Assembly (NCBI GenBank): GCA_950022295.1
Contig: OX465599.1
Location: 289,375,501 to 289,439,500, forward strand
Direction of reading: 5' to 3'
DNA length: 64,000 nt
DNA from: Bromus sterilis
Lineage: Eukaryota; Streptophyta; Magnoliopsida; Poales; Poaceae
In this document: in pieces, positions 9,886-21,387 of the stretch
Layout of the letters: each line of letters starts with the position of its first letter
Numbering within the stretch: position 1 is the stretch's first letter
Program-made: the position numbers and the translations under genes
The notes under the pieces: generated by a model
What the model saw: only the letters and a program-made list of their open reading frames with translations
What the model was told of the DNA's origin: nothing
The model's database searches: none

Positions 9886-12350
9886 CTCTGTGTCGATTCT
9901 CCCTGCTCCTACTCCTTCCCGTGCACCAAGTCGCCGTCGCCGTTCTCCAGAGCTCCGGCCGCCGCGCCTTTTGAAGCCGCCGTCAACCCCGAGCCCCTGG
10001 AGACGCCCTGGTGGCTTAGCTCGACGCGGGCGAGCACGGCGCACCTCCCCGTGGTTCCCCCGTGCCCTCCCGTGGCCAAAACACCACTCCGACGAGCCCT
10101 CCGCCGCGTCTGCAGGTCACCGTCGGCTAACCGCCGGCGGTCCGGTTTAATTAGTGCCTAATGATCCCCTCTAGCCCAATGACAGGTGGGCCCTGTCCCT
10201 AATTAAGCTCCTGTTTAATTAAATCAAACCGGGGGATTAACCACTGAGGCTGACAGGGTGGACCCACTGGTCAGCCCCCCCTGACGTCACCCCCACGACA
10301 TGCTGACGCATTAAATTGAATTCCAGAAAAATAGAAATGATTTAAAATATTCCAGAAAATCATTTAAACTTGGGAAATTCATAACTAATTCATATGAACT
10401 CCAAATATAGCAAATAATATGTCTAAAAATATCAGAAAAATCCAAGGATTATGAATATGGGCTCTGTTTTCATGTTTGACCAATTAAAATTGGGTGAACA
10501 GTGCAAAACATTCTTATGGCTTTAATTCAAATTCAAATTTGAAGCACATTTGCAAGTGACTTTGCATTTGACTTCTTTTAAATGGAATTGTAACAACTTT
10601 GTGACCAAGAACATCACCATTTCAATATTGATCATGTGTTTGATGCATTGCAAATAAATTTATACCATTGTTTGATTGTTTGCTCGATAGACGTGCAACC
10701 GGAACCGGAGGCCACCCCCTTCGTTGAAGACACCGTTGTCGAACCTCGTCAGCAAGGCAAGCAAACCCCCATTGATCATGTCTATAAAATCCCAATTCCC
10801 TCTCAGTCTCGCTTATGCATGTTTAGGAGATCACTTTGTATCGATTCTACCGCATAGTTGAACCCATATCCGATGCATGGCCTATCATCTTGTCACAGTA
10901 TTAAGCAAACCACAATCCTAGCTGACATAGGAGTTGTATGATATCATGAAACCCCTGCAACTGTTACAGCTTATTGCATGCTTAGTGTTACATGAGGTTG
11001 CTTTTGATGTGAGTCGGGATGATGGTGAACATGGTGTTGATGAAAGTGAAACTGTGTCGGTGAATCCACCCTAATACAAGGTGAACGATGAGAGGCTGTG
11101 TAGGAGTACACAGTGGGTTGTCTCGTTGAACACTGCCTTAGGCATCGAGTTCTTGTATGGTAATCCAAGACAAAGAGTACAACCACACATTGGGCTCACT
11201 GACCCCTCTCGGCCTAGTACCTTGATCCGTGTCGACGTCCAGGAGTCACATTAGTTCGAGCTTTCCATTTGACACGTGCATAGAAAAGGAACGAAGGAAA
11301 TGGTTGCATCAGATAGATATGTGGGTGCAACTGTGAGGCAGGAAAACCATCTGCCAGAGGTGGCGTCTCGGTCACCTACATTGTTTGAGTCCGTTTCGTT
11401 GATCCGGCCGGGCTCTCGAGCGGAGGCAAACTCAGATAGTCGACTCCTGGAATAGACCGGTTGTGAGCGAAGTGTCGTGGTGAACATCCTCGCTGTCACC
11501 TCTTGAACGGTGGCGAGACCTGGCGGTAACCGATGGTCATGTGTGTGTAGTTTACACCCTTGCAAGGTTAACAAAACTATTCGAATAGCCGCGTCCGCGG
11601 TTAAGGACTACTTGGAACCTGTACCTGATTATTAGACAACTCGAATGGATACTCATAAAACTCGCAAGATAAGCGTGAGTGCTATGGTGTGCCTCCTCGT
11701 GGGGGAGTCGAGGAAGTAACCATAGTGGTGTATTGATTGGAGATGTAGTGGACTCGTGTACGCTTCTTACCTCAAGTTTGGTATTCGTAGTTCAGGATTA
11801 GCCAAGTCAAAGCTGGCATTTCTGCAAGTGAAACCCCACCCCCTTTACCTTGATACTTGAGCATGAGTAGTTTAGTTCTGAGGTAAGTCTTGCTGAGTAC
11901 GACTTTGTACTCACGTTTGATTATTCTATGTTTTAGATAAGAACCGGACCCCGATGGAGTCACCTTCATGAAGCTCGACGTTGACTAAGTTAGCATAGTC
12001 CCAGACAGTAGTCTGGTCCCTCGTGGAAGGGCATGTTTGTTTACAAGGCTTCTCTAAGCCATTTGTTAAACTTGTCTGTACTCAGACCTAATTTGCTTCC
12101 GTTGTATGATGTAATGTTGATCACAGACACGTGATCTTTGAATGCTCTATATGTATATCTATAAACAGTACTTTGTAGAGTTGTGTGATGATACCTGCTG
12201 TTCATACTAGGCATGTGTGCTGCGTGTATGTTCATAACATGCATGTCTTAGTACGGGTTTTCGAGACCTTAGTTGTGATCTGGCTGGCGGTCTTTTATAC
12301 ACCAAGTGGCCTTTAGATGTGCGCAGCTTGGGGCATCGCGATGCGATTGT

Positions 12351-12367
12351 TCGTGACTCAGTCACGA
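12351..12367 (+). other. Conserved inverted repeat in the LTR
   Basis: TCGTGACT C AGTCACGA, eight-base perfect arms. Equivalents are in all chromovirus LTRs here; D has a compensated pair change. Confidence 0.6.
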
Positions 12368-12709
12368 GCACACTTTGTTGTATGATCGAGCCCGCCCTAG
12401 ACCCCGACTAAGTGATCGGGCTGGAGTAAGTCTATGTAAGAGTTAGGATCCAATCGATCACATGGTTGGGGCGACTTGTCTACGATTATGGGATTCACCA
12501 CCCATAAGCATTTAGACTTGTGAGCGGATGATGAGGACCCATCTCAGTTGATCATTCGGCCTGAATGGGATGCCCCTCATGTTCGATGCTTACCGGGAAC
12601 GTTCTGTGCTTGGCCTTGTCTTCTTAGACAAGTGGGTACGGTTCTCGGCTCTCCATGTGATTGTATCGTGACTGGAATTACATACGCTAACCCCGGGTCC
12701 CGACAGACT

Positions 12710-12721
12710 TGGTATCAGAGC
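12710..12721 (+). other. Primer binding site of element B (tRNA-iMet)
   Basis: TGGTATCAGAGC, complementary to the 3' end of initiator methionine tRNA, four bases after the LTR end. This is the usual primer of chromoviruses. Confidence 0.9.
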
Positions 12722-13177
12722 AGGACTGTCTGTAGGCTTATCAAACCCTTGGTCGAAGTCGAGTCTAGCATTCTATAGTTATATAGTTACTCTGGGTATA
12801 AGGGAATAACGTAAGGCTTCTTTTTCTCCTTATCCTCATCAATCTGAGTTCTGGGTCACCTTATCCTTTCTACGGGATGATAGGACTAGGCTCATCTATG
12901 TCTTTACTAGAACATCTCGTTGTTTGCCTCCTTGTAGCCGTAGGATAGTTGTGGTCGTCCAGACTCATCGATCTGTTGAGTTCCTTGAAGAAGTTCTGTC
13001 CAATTTCTTCGAGGTTGTTTCATTTTCCATCCCGGTGTAGCCGTTATGCTGACGGATTTGTTCCAAGTTTCTATGAATCATTGCCTTCGCATTATAATCT
13101 TTCCACCTTCATCATGTCTTGTTATCCTTGAATGCATCATTCAACCTGTTCTGATTGTTGACTTTTTATCACACAGG
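12722..13177 (+). other. Leader of element B between primer site and gag
   Basis: No ORF of interest. It ends in a pyrimidine-rich run followed by CACAG (13172-13176) directly before GATG, which resembles a plant 3' splice site. Confidence 0.5.
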
Positions 13178-13951
13178 ATGTCAGGTGGAACTCGTAGTGC
13201 TGTTCGTCGGAATCGAGACCGTGTTCGGAATCGAAATGATGATGAACCTCTACCATCGCCTTCTGCGGCGGAAATTATGATGGAAGCTGAGAAGAATCAA
13301 CGTGATCAAACACGTCTTCTGGAGCTCATAGAGCAGAATACCTCACGTCATTGCAATGTGGTTGTGAGCATCCAGGATTTCATCCTCCTCAAGCCACCAG
13401 TATTCCGATGTTCTTCTGAGCCCCTTGAAGCTGATGATTGGCTCCGTTCCATCGAGCGTAAGCTTGATACTGCACATGTTGCTCCCGATGATCGAGTTAT
13501 TTTTGCGGTATACTTCTTGGAAGGTGCTGCTCTTCAATGGTGGGAGAACTATGTTGCTATGCAGCCAGATGGTCACCTAGTGACTTGGCAGGAGTTCTGT
13601 GTTGCCTTTCGAGGGTACCACATTCTGGATGAGTTGATGGAGCGCAAGAAGGAAGAGTTCTGCAATCTCACTCAAGGAAAGATGTCCATTCATGAGTATG
13701 TGAGAGAGTTCAACCGTCTTGCCCGGTATGCCCAAGATGAGATCACCACCGATGCCAGAAAGCAGGCAAGGTTCCATAAGGGACTTAGCCCCATCCTTCG
13801 TCATGATCTCAACCTCATCGAATTTGCCACCTTTGAGGATTTAGTCAACAGATCCTTCAGAGCTGAGCATGGCAATGAAATTTTCGAGGAGTCCCGTAAG
13901 CATGCTCTTGAGCTTGCTCCTTCTTCAAGTTCAGCCCCTCAGAAACGCTGA
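13178..13951 (+). pseudogene. gag: Element B gag, first part, ended by a premature stop
   Basis: The ATG at 13178 follows ACACAGG; the open frame begins further upstream at 13046 but lacks support there. The product has an Arg-rich N-terminus (RNRDRVRNRNDDE), then the capsid-like gag domain: PLEADDWLRSIERKLD, GAALQWWENYVAM, FCVAFRGYHILDELMERKK, EFCNLTQGKMSIHEYV and EFNRLARYA. It ends at a TGA (13949-13951), after which the same frame continues into the zinc knuckle CFKCGLPGHYYRQCP (about 14094-14138). Gag packages the element RNA in the cytoplasm. Compared with D, the stop lies in the low-complexity linker before the knuckle. Confidence 0.85.
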
Positions 13952-15115
13952 ATTTGGATTCCAACCAGAGCCATACCTGAAAACCTTCTTCAGAGGCCAC
14001 CACAAAATATATGCCATCCACCCCAACACATTATTCCACCCCGGAATGATGGTGTGCAACTAAGCAATCCCACTCCCAACAATTCAGACAGGGTATGCTT
14101 TAAGTGTGGTCTTCCAGGCCATTACTATCGTCAATGCCCTCAGGTCTTGATGGCACCACGTCATTCTCGACCCAAACCTCCAAAGAAATCATCCACCAAC
14201 GCCTTTCCAGCAAAGCCTTCATCCACTAGTAGTGGTTGTGTGAACCAAATCTCAGTTGAGGAAACCACTGCTGCTTCTGATGTCATTCTTGGCACACTCC
14301 CAGTCAATCATGTCCCCGCCTCCGTTCTTTTCGATCCAGGAGCTTCTCATTCGTTCATGTCGGAGAGTTATGCACTTCGTCATGAGTTCCCCTTTGAAGA
14401 AATGTTTTCTCCAATGATCATTCAAACTCCTGGTTCAAAGTGGCAGACTAATAGAGTAAGCCATGGCAATCAAATTTCAATTGATGGTCTAGTATTCCTT
14501 GCTTCTCTTATAGCCCTCAAGTCTTCGGACATTGATGTCATCCTAGGAATGGATTGGTTATCAAGGCAGAATGCTTTCCTTGATTGTAAAGCCAAATCAG
14601 TCAAACTCACCCATCCTTCAGGCCAGACCATTGACTTCACATCACCCAGCTCTAAAATCCAGATGCATACTTTGAATGTGCTTCCACTTCCAGACCTTGA
14701 AGATGTTCCGGTGGTTCGTGACTTCCCGGATGTCTTTCCTGAAGCGCTGCCGGGAATGCCACCCGACAGGTGTGTAGAATTCATAGTGGATCTTATACCA
14801 GGCACAGCCCCAATCTCCAGACGTCCATATAGAATGGCCCCACATGAGTTAGCTGAGCTAAAAACCCAACTTGATGCTTCGTTGGCAAAAGGCTTCATCC
14901 GCCCTAGCTCTTCGCCATGGGGATGCCCCGTTCTGTTCGTAACAAAGAAAGATGGAACAGAAAGGATGTGCGTAGACTATCGCCCGCTAAATCTAGCGAC
15001 GATAAAGAACAAGTACCCACTGCCCAGGATCAATGATCTTTATGATCAACTTGCAGGATCCTCTGTCTTCTCTAAGATGGATTTGAGATTAGGCTATCAT
15101 CAAATCAAGATCTGA
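13952..15115 (+). pseudogene. pol: Element B zinc knuckle, protease and RT N-terminus
   Basis: Same frame as gag. It contains a CX2CX4HX4C knuckle, an aspartic protease with the active-site motif VLFDPGASHSFMSE, the second protease segment DVILGMDWLSRQNA, and the start of RT (PYRMAPHELAELK, CVDYRPLNLATIKNKYPLP, FSKMDLRLGYHQIK). It stops at a TGA at 15113-15115. D, N1 and N3 all have CGA there, so this is a CpG C-to-T change. The frame continues beyond the stop. Confidence 0.88.
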
Positions 15116-17661
15116 AACGAGGACATTCCAAAAACGGCTTTTACTACTCGTTATGGTCTTTACGAGTATACCGTCATGTCCTTCGGTTTAACCAATGCCC
15201 CCGCCACATTCTCACGCTTGATGAATTCGATCTTCATGGAGTACCTAGATAAATTTGTTGTGATTTATCTCGATGATATTCTCATCTACTCGAAGAACGA
15301 AGAAGATCATGCCCAACACCTAAGGCTGGTATTGATGAAACTTAGAGAGCACCGCCTTTATGCCAAGTTCTCCAAGTGTGAATTTTGGCTACCAGAAGTG
15401 ACCTACTTAGGCCACGTGATTTCTGCGAAAGGTGTTGCAGTCAATCCCGAGAGAGTTCAGGCCATCCTTGACTGGACTCCACCTGAATCGGTTAAGCAAG
15501 TTAGGAGTTTTCTTGGCCTAGCCAGCTATTGCCGCCGCTTCGTCGAGAACTTTTCTAAAGTTGCAAAGCCTCTTACTGAACTCCTCAAGAAAGATAAGAA
15601 ATTCCAATGGACTCCCAAGTGCGAAGAAAGCTTTCAAGAGCTAAAAAGAAGACTGACTTCTGCACACCCGTACTTTCCCCTCCAGACACCAAAAGGGATT
15701 TCGAGATCTATTGTGATGCTTCACGGCAAGGGTTAGGATGCATACTTATGCAAGATCGACATGTGGTAGCTTATGCTTCACGCCAGTTGCGGCCACATGA
15801 AGAGAACTATCCTACCCATGATCTTGAACTCGCTGCCGTAGTTCATGCCCTGAAGACTTGGCGACATTACCTCCTTGGTAATCGTTGCGAGATTTATTCC
15901 GACCACCAAAGCCTCAAATATATATTCACCCAGCCAGATCTTAATCTCAGGCAAAGACGCTGGATAGAGTTGATAAAAGATTATGACTTAGGAATTTCTT
16001 ACACCCCAGGCAAGGCCAATGTCATGGCTGATGCACTAAGTCGTAAGTCGTATTGTAACAACCTCATGTTACAACAGTATCAACCACTTCTTCATGAGGA
16101 ATTTCGAAAGCTCAATCTCGAGATTGTTCCTCGTGGATATCTTTTCAACTTGGTGGCGAAACCAACCCTTGAGGATCAAATCATAGCCACCCAGAAACAA
16201 GATAGTAGTATTCAAGAGATCAAGCAGAACATTGTTAGCGGAGTTGCTAAATGTTTCTCTACAAATGATCATGGAACGATATTCTTTGAAAATCGTTTAG
16301 TAGTTCCTGAAAATGAAGACCTAAAGCAACTGATCCTTAAGGAAGCTCATGACACTCCCCTCTCCATTCATCCCGGTAGCACAAAAATGTACCGAGATCT
16401 ACGCCAGAGATTTTGGTGGACCCGGATGAAGAGAGACATAGCACAATTTGTTGCCGAATGTGATGTTTGTCGTTGCATTAAGGCAGAACACAAAAGACCT
16501 GCTGGTACTCTTCAACCATTGTCCATTCCCGAGTGGAAGTGGGACAAGGTCGGTATGGACTTCATCACCGGCTTTCCAAAAACCCAAAAAGGAAATGATG
16601 CCATCTTCGTTGTCATAGATAGACTTTCCAAAGTTGCTCACTTCCTTCCCGTTCGCGAGTTTATAACTGCTAGACAGTTAGCGGACTTGTATATCTCTAG
16701 AATTTTGTCTCTTCATGGTGTTCCTTTGGTGATCAATTCTGATCGTGGTAGCCTTTTCACCTCTAGATTCTGGGGAAGCTTTCAGAATGCTATGGGAACT
16801 CATCTATCCTTTAGTACGGATTTCCATCCTCAGTCTAGCGGTCAGGTTGAAAGGGTTAATCAAATCTTGGAAGACATGCTCAGAGCTTGTGTTATCTCAT
16901 TCGGAAAGAATTGGGAGAAATCTCTTCCTTTCGCCGAATTTGCTTATAACAACAGTTTTCAATCTAGTCTGAACATGGCTCCCTTTGAACTCCTATATGG
17001 ACGACGATGTCGAACACCCCTAAACTGGTCAGAGACCGGTGAAAGACAACTCTTTGGACCGGATATGATCAAGGAAGCAGAAGAGCAAGTTCGCATTGTT
17101 CGTGATCTTTTGAAAGCCGCTCAGTCTCGTCAAAAGAGCTACTATGATCGTCATCATAGAGAGGAGAGCTACAATATTGATGAGAAGGTTTACCTTCGGG
17201 TTACTCCTCTGAAGGGAACCCAAAGATTCGGTATCAAAGGCAAGTTGGCCCCACATTACATCGGACCTTTCCGCATTCTTGCTAAACGTGGAGAAGTTGC
17301 TTACCAACTTGAACTACCCCCTCACCTTTCCCGAGTACATGATGTATTCCATGTGTCACAACTCAGGCGTTGCTTCAAGGACCCCATCCGCGAAGTCGAC
17401 CATGAAACGCTTGATCTCCAAGATGACCTTTCTTATCGAGAGTACCCTGTTCGTATTCTTGATTCAGCAGAGCGTGTCACTCGCCGTCAGAAGATCAAGT
17501 TCCTTAAAGTTCAATGGTCACATCACTCCGAGAAAGAAGCAACCTGGGAAAGAGAAGACCGCCTCCGTGCCGAGTACCCCACCTTCCTCCCGACGATTTC
17601 TGAATCTCGGGACGAGATTCTTTTGAGTGGGGGCGAGTTGTCAGAACCCCAACTAGGGTAA
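15116..17661 (+). pseudogene. pol: Element B RT, RNase H, integrase and chromodomain, one frameshift
   Basis: RT continues with MSFGLTNAPATFSRLMN and the catalytic YLDDILIYSK. Near 15660 a two-base CA gain relative to D, N1 and N3 shifts the frame; the rest is open to 17661. RNase H follows (EIYCDASRQGLGC, DLELAAVVHAL, EIYSDHQSL, NVMADALSRK). Integrase has HHCC (IHPGSTKMYRDLRQRFWW ... CDVCRCIKAEH) and D,D,E (GMDFITGF, INSDRG, HPQSSGQVERVNQ), then a GPF module (YIGPFRILAKRGEVAYQL). The C-terminal chromodomain (about DSAERVTRRQKIKFLKVQW to ATWERED) probably directs integration to marked chromatin. The stop codon lies inside the 3' LTR, so the last codons overlap the polypurine tract. Confidence 0.9.
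17622..17638 (+). other. Polypurine tract of element B
   Basis: TTTTGAGTGGGGGCGAGT directly before the 3' LTR TGTCAG, read here without its first T. The same sequence is translated as LLSGGELS in pol. Confidence 0.7.
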
Positions 17662-20600
17662 GTGCTAGGGTTTGTTTGTGCCTTTGCATCATGAAAATTT
17701 TTCAAAAGAAATTCAAAAATGGGGAAGTAGAAAGCCCTGAGAAATTATTTGAAATGGCCAGATAAAAATATTTTTTCAAAAATCATTTGAATGTTTGAAA
17801 AATTCCTATAAATGATGCTGATCATTTTAAAAGTGGTTTGGGATCAATCCCATGCACATGGATTTTTCTAATATTCAAACAGTGGCTTTGGAAATTACAA
17901 TAACCCTATTTGAATTGAAATTCAAAATATATTGAATTTCAAAAATGCCCAAATTCCATGTGTGACTAGCTACTGGTCACCTAGTATTTATAAAAGTAAT
18001 TGGGAATTTTTATAAAATGCTTTGGTATTTTTACCAGGGCAAAACAAAAGGGCAGAAAAATAAAACAGAGAAGAATTAGAAAAGGAGAACTCCTGGCTTT
18101 CGGCCCAACTCCACTGGCCTGGCCCATCCCAGCCCGGGGCGCTTGTCGTCTACCTCCCCGCCGAGCCAAGCAGCTCGATGGAGACAGAGCGCGGGCACGG
18201 CGCCACCTCGCCGCCCTGGAGCCGTCTAGGCCTTCCCCTTCCCCCTGAACCCGCCACGAAGACGCCCTGGTCGCCTCCAATCTTCTTCCCCTCTCTCTGG
18301 ACCTCCTCCCCCTCTCCTCTTCGCAACTCCAGAGCCGCCCCGAAGCCAGCCGGAGCACGCCGTCGTGCCAGTCGCGGCCACTGGCCTCCATGTTGCTCGC
18401 CGTGATGTCCAGACGAACCAGCGATGCCGTCTCCACCGGACCCCCCAACTAATCGAGCCCGAGGACGCCCGGAACCCACGCCAGCTTCTTCGAGACCCCG
18501 CCGGAGCCGGAGAAGACCGCCGTCAAATTGCGTCGTCTCCGCGCGCCCCAGCCTTCGTCGTTGCCTCCGTGAGCTCCAGGGTGAGCCTCTGCGTCGATTC
18601 TCCCTCCTCCTACTGCTTCCCGTGCACCAAGTCGCCGTCGCCGTTCTCCAGAGCTCCGGCCGCCGCGCCTTTTGAAGCCGCTGTCAACCCCGAGCCCCTG
18701 GAGACCCCCTGGTGGCTTAGCTCGACGCGGGCGAGCACGGCGCACCTCCCCGTGGTTCCCCCGTGCCCTCCCGTGGCCAAAACACCACTCCGGCGAGCCC
18801 TCCGCCGCGTCTGCAGGTCACCGGCGGCTAACCGCCGGCGGGCCGGTTTAATTAGTGCCTAATGACCCCCTCTAGCCCAATGACAGGTGGGCCCTGTCCC
18901 TAATTAAGCTCCTGTTTAATTAAATCAAACCGGGGGATTAACCACTGAGGCTGACAGGGTGGACCCACTGGTCAGCCCCCCGTGACGTCACCCCCACGAC
19001 ATGCTGCGCATTAAATCGAATTCTAGAAAAATAGAAATGATTTAAAATATTCCAGAAAATCATTTAAACTTGGGAAATCCATAACTAATTCATATGAACT
19101 CCAAATATAGCAAATAATATGTCTAAAAATATCAGAAAAATCCAAGGATTATGAATATGGGCTCTGTTTTCATGTTTGACCAATTAAAATTGGGTGAACA
19201 GTGCAAATCATTCTTATGGCTTTAATTCAAATTCAAATTTGAAGCACATTTGCAAGTCACTTTGCATTTGACTTCTTTTAAATGGAATTGTAACCACTTT
19301 GTGACCAAGAACATCACCATTTCAATATTGATCATGTGTTTGATGCATTGCAAATAAATTTATACCATTGTTTGATTGTTTGCTCGATAGACGTGCAACC
19401 GGAACCGGAGGCCACCCCCTTCGTTGAAGACACCGTTGTCGAACCTCGTCAGCAAGGCAAGCAAACCCCCATTGATCATGTCTATAAAATCCCAATTCCC
19501 TCTCAGTCTCGCTTATGCATGTTTAGGAGATCACTTTGTATCGATTCTACCGCATAATTGAACCCATATCCGATGCATGGCCTATCATCTTGTCACAGTA
19601 TTAAGCAAACCACAATCCTAGCTGACATAGGAGTTGTATGATATCATGAAACCCCTGCAACTGTTACAGCTTATTGCATGCTTAGTGTTACATGAGGTTG
19701 CTTTTGATGTGAGTCGGGATGATGGTGATCATGGTGTTGATGAAAGTGAAACTGTGTCGGTGAATCCACCCTAATACAAGGTGAACGATGAGAGGTTGTG
19801 TAGGAGTACACAGTGGGTTGTCTCGTTGAACACTGCCTTAGGCATCGAGTTCTTGTATGGTAATCCAAGACAAAGAGTACAACCACACATTGGGCTCACT
19901 GACCCCTCTCGGCCTAGTACCTTGATCCATGTCGACGTCCAGGAGTCACATTAGTTCGAGCTTTCCATTTGACACGTGCATAGAAAAAGAACGAAGGAAA
20001 TGGTTGCATCATATAGATATGTGGGTGCACCTGTGAGGCAGGAAAACCATCTGCCAGAGGTGGCGTCTCGGTCACCTACATTGTTTGAGTCCGTTTCGTT
20101 GATCCGGCCGGGCTCTCGAGCGGAGACAAACTCAGATAGTCGACTCCTGGAATAGACTGGTTGTGAGCGAAGTGTCGTGGTGAACATCCTCGCTCTCACC
20201 TCTTGAACGGTGGCGAGACCTGGCGGTAACCGATGGTCATGTGTGTGTAGTTTACACCCTTGCAAGGTTAACAAAACTATTCGAATAGCCGCGTTCGCGG
20301 TTAAGGACTACTTGGAACCTGTACCTGATTATTAGACAACTCGAATGGATACTCATAAAAATCGCAAGATAAGCGTGAGTTCTATGGTTTGCCTCCTCGT
20401 GGGGGAGTCGAGGAAGTAACCATAGTGGTGTATTGATTGGAGATGTAGTGGACTCGTGTATGCTTCTTACCTCAAGTCTGGTATTCGTAGTTCAGGATTA
20501 GCCAAGTCAAAGCTGGCATTTCTGCAAGTGAAACCCCACCCCCTTTACCTTGATACTTGAGCATGAGTAGTTTAGTTCTGAGGTAAGGCTTGCTGAGTAC

Positions 20601-21382
20601 GACTTTGTACTCACGTTTGCTTATTCTATGTTTTAGATAAGAACCGGACCCCGATGGAGTCACCTTCATGAAGCTCGACGTTGACTAAGTTAGCATAGTC
20701 CCAGATAGCAGTCTGGTCCCTCGTGGAAGGGCATGTTTGTTTACAAGGCTTCTCTAAGCCATTTGTTAAACTTGTCTATACTCAGACCTAATTTGCTTCC
20801 GTTGTATGATGTAATGTTGATCACAGACACGTGATCTTTGTATGCTCTATATGTATATCTATAAAGAGTACTTTGTAGAGTTGTGTGATGATACCTGCTG
20901 TTCATACTAGGCATGTGTGCTACGTGTATGTTTATAACATGCATGTCTTAGTATGGGTTTTCGAGACCTTAGTTGTGATCTGGCTGGCGGTCTTTTATAC
21001 ACCAAGTGGCCCTTAGATGTGCGCAGCTTGGGGCATCGCGATGCGATTGTTCGTGACTCAGTCACGAGCACACTTTGTTGTATGATCGAGCCCGCCCTAG
21101 ACCCCGACTAAGTGATCGGGCTGGAGTAAGTCTATGTAAGAGTTAGGATCCAATCGATAACATGGTTGGGGCGACTTGTCTATGAGAATGGGATTCACCA
21201 CCCATAAGCATTTAGACTTGTGAGCGGACGATGAGGACCCATCTCAGTTGATCATCCGGCCTGAATGGGATGCCCCTCACGTTCGATGCTTACCGGGAAC
21301 GTTCTGTGCTTGGCCTTGTCTGCTTAGACAAGTGGGTACGGTTCTCGGCTCTCCATGTGATTGTATCGTGACTGGAATTACA
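17639..21382 (+). repeat. 3' LTR of element B, 23 bases short at its end
   Basis: Nearly identical to 8938-12705 but it ends ...GGAATTACA, directly followed by the target duplication GTCCG. The 5' LTR continues 23 bases further to CCCGACA. Candidate donor GTGAGC is at 18581-18586 and the inverted repeat at 21051-21067. No gene is in it. Confidence 0.92.
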
Positions 21383-21387
21383 GTCCG

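Larger units (their letters stand above)
8938..12705 (+). repeat. 5' LTR of element B
   Basis: It starts TGTCAGAACCCC and ends GGGTCCCGACA. It has a short AT-rich U3 with TATA-like TATTTATAAAAG (9284-9295), a GC-rich segment (about 9400-10150) and a long AT-rich remainder. Open frames in the GC-rich segment occur on both strands and look like composition effects. It carries the candidate donor GTGAGC (9880-9885) and the inverted repeat at 12351-12367. No gene is supported. Confidence 0.93.
8938..21382 (+). mobile_element. Element B: long-LTR chromovirus (Tekay-like), full structure
   Basis: Length is 12,445 bp, with LTRs 8938-12705 (3768 bp) and 17639-21382 (3744 bp) and target duplication GTCCG at 8933-8937 and 21383-21387. 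It has a tRNA-iMet primer site, then gag, PR, RT, RNase H, integrase and a chromodomain in one polyprotein order. It sits in the opposite orientation inside the gag-pol ORF of A. Its coding region has two stops and one frameshift. The 3' LTR lacks the last 23 bases found in the 5' LTR although the target duplication is perfect. Lineage is inferred from primer site, LTR length and chromodomain. Confidence 0.92.

Noticed and set aside
9280..10161. Several ORFs of 75-165 codons in the B LTR and again at 17981-18862
   Set aside because: Overlapping frames on both strands in GC-rich LTR sequence; no motif, and duplication is explained by the LTR pair.
10971..11186. A recurring ~71-codon frame (also at 19671, 36969, 39359, 60199)
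   Set aside because: Recurrence follows the LTR copies. There is no motif, and it lies within the long LTR downstream region.
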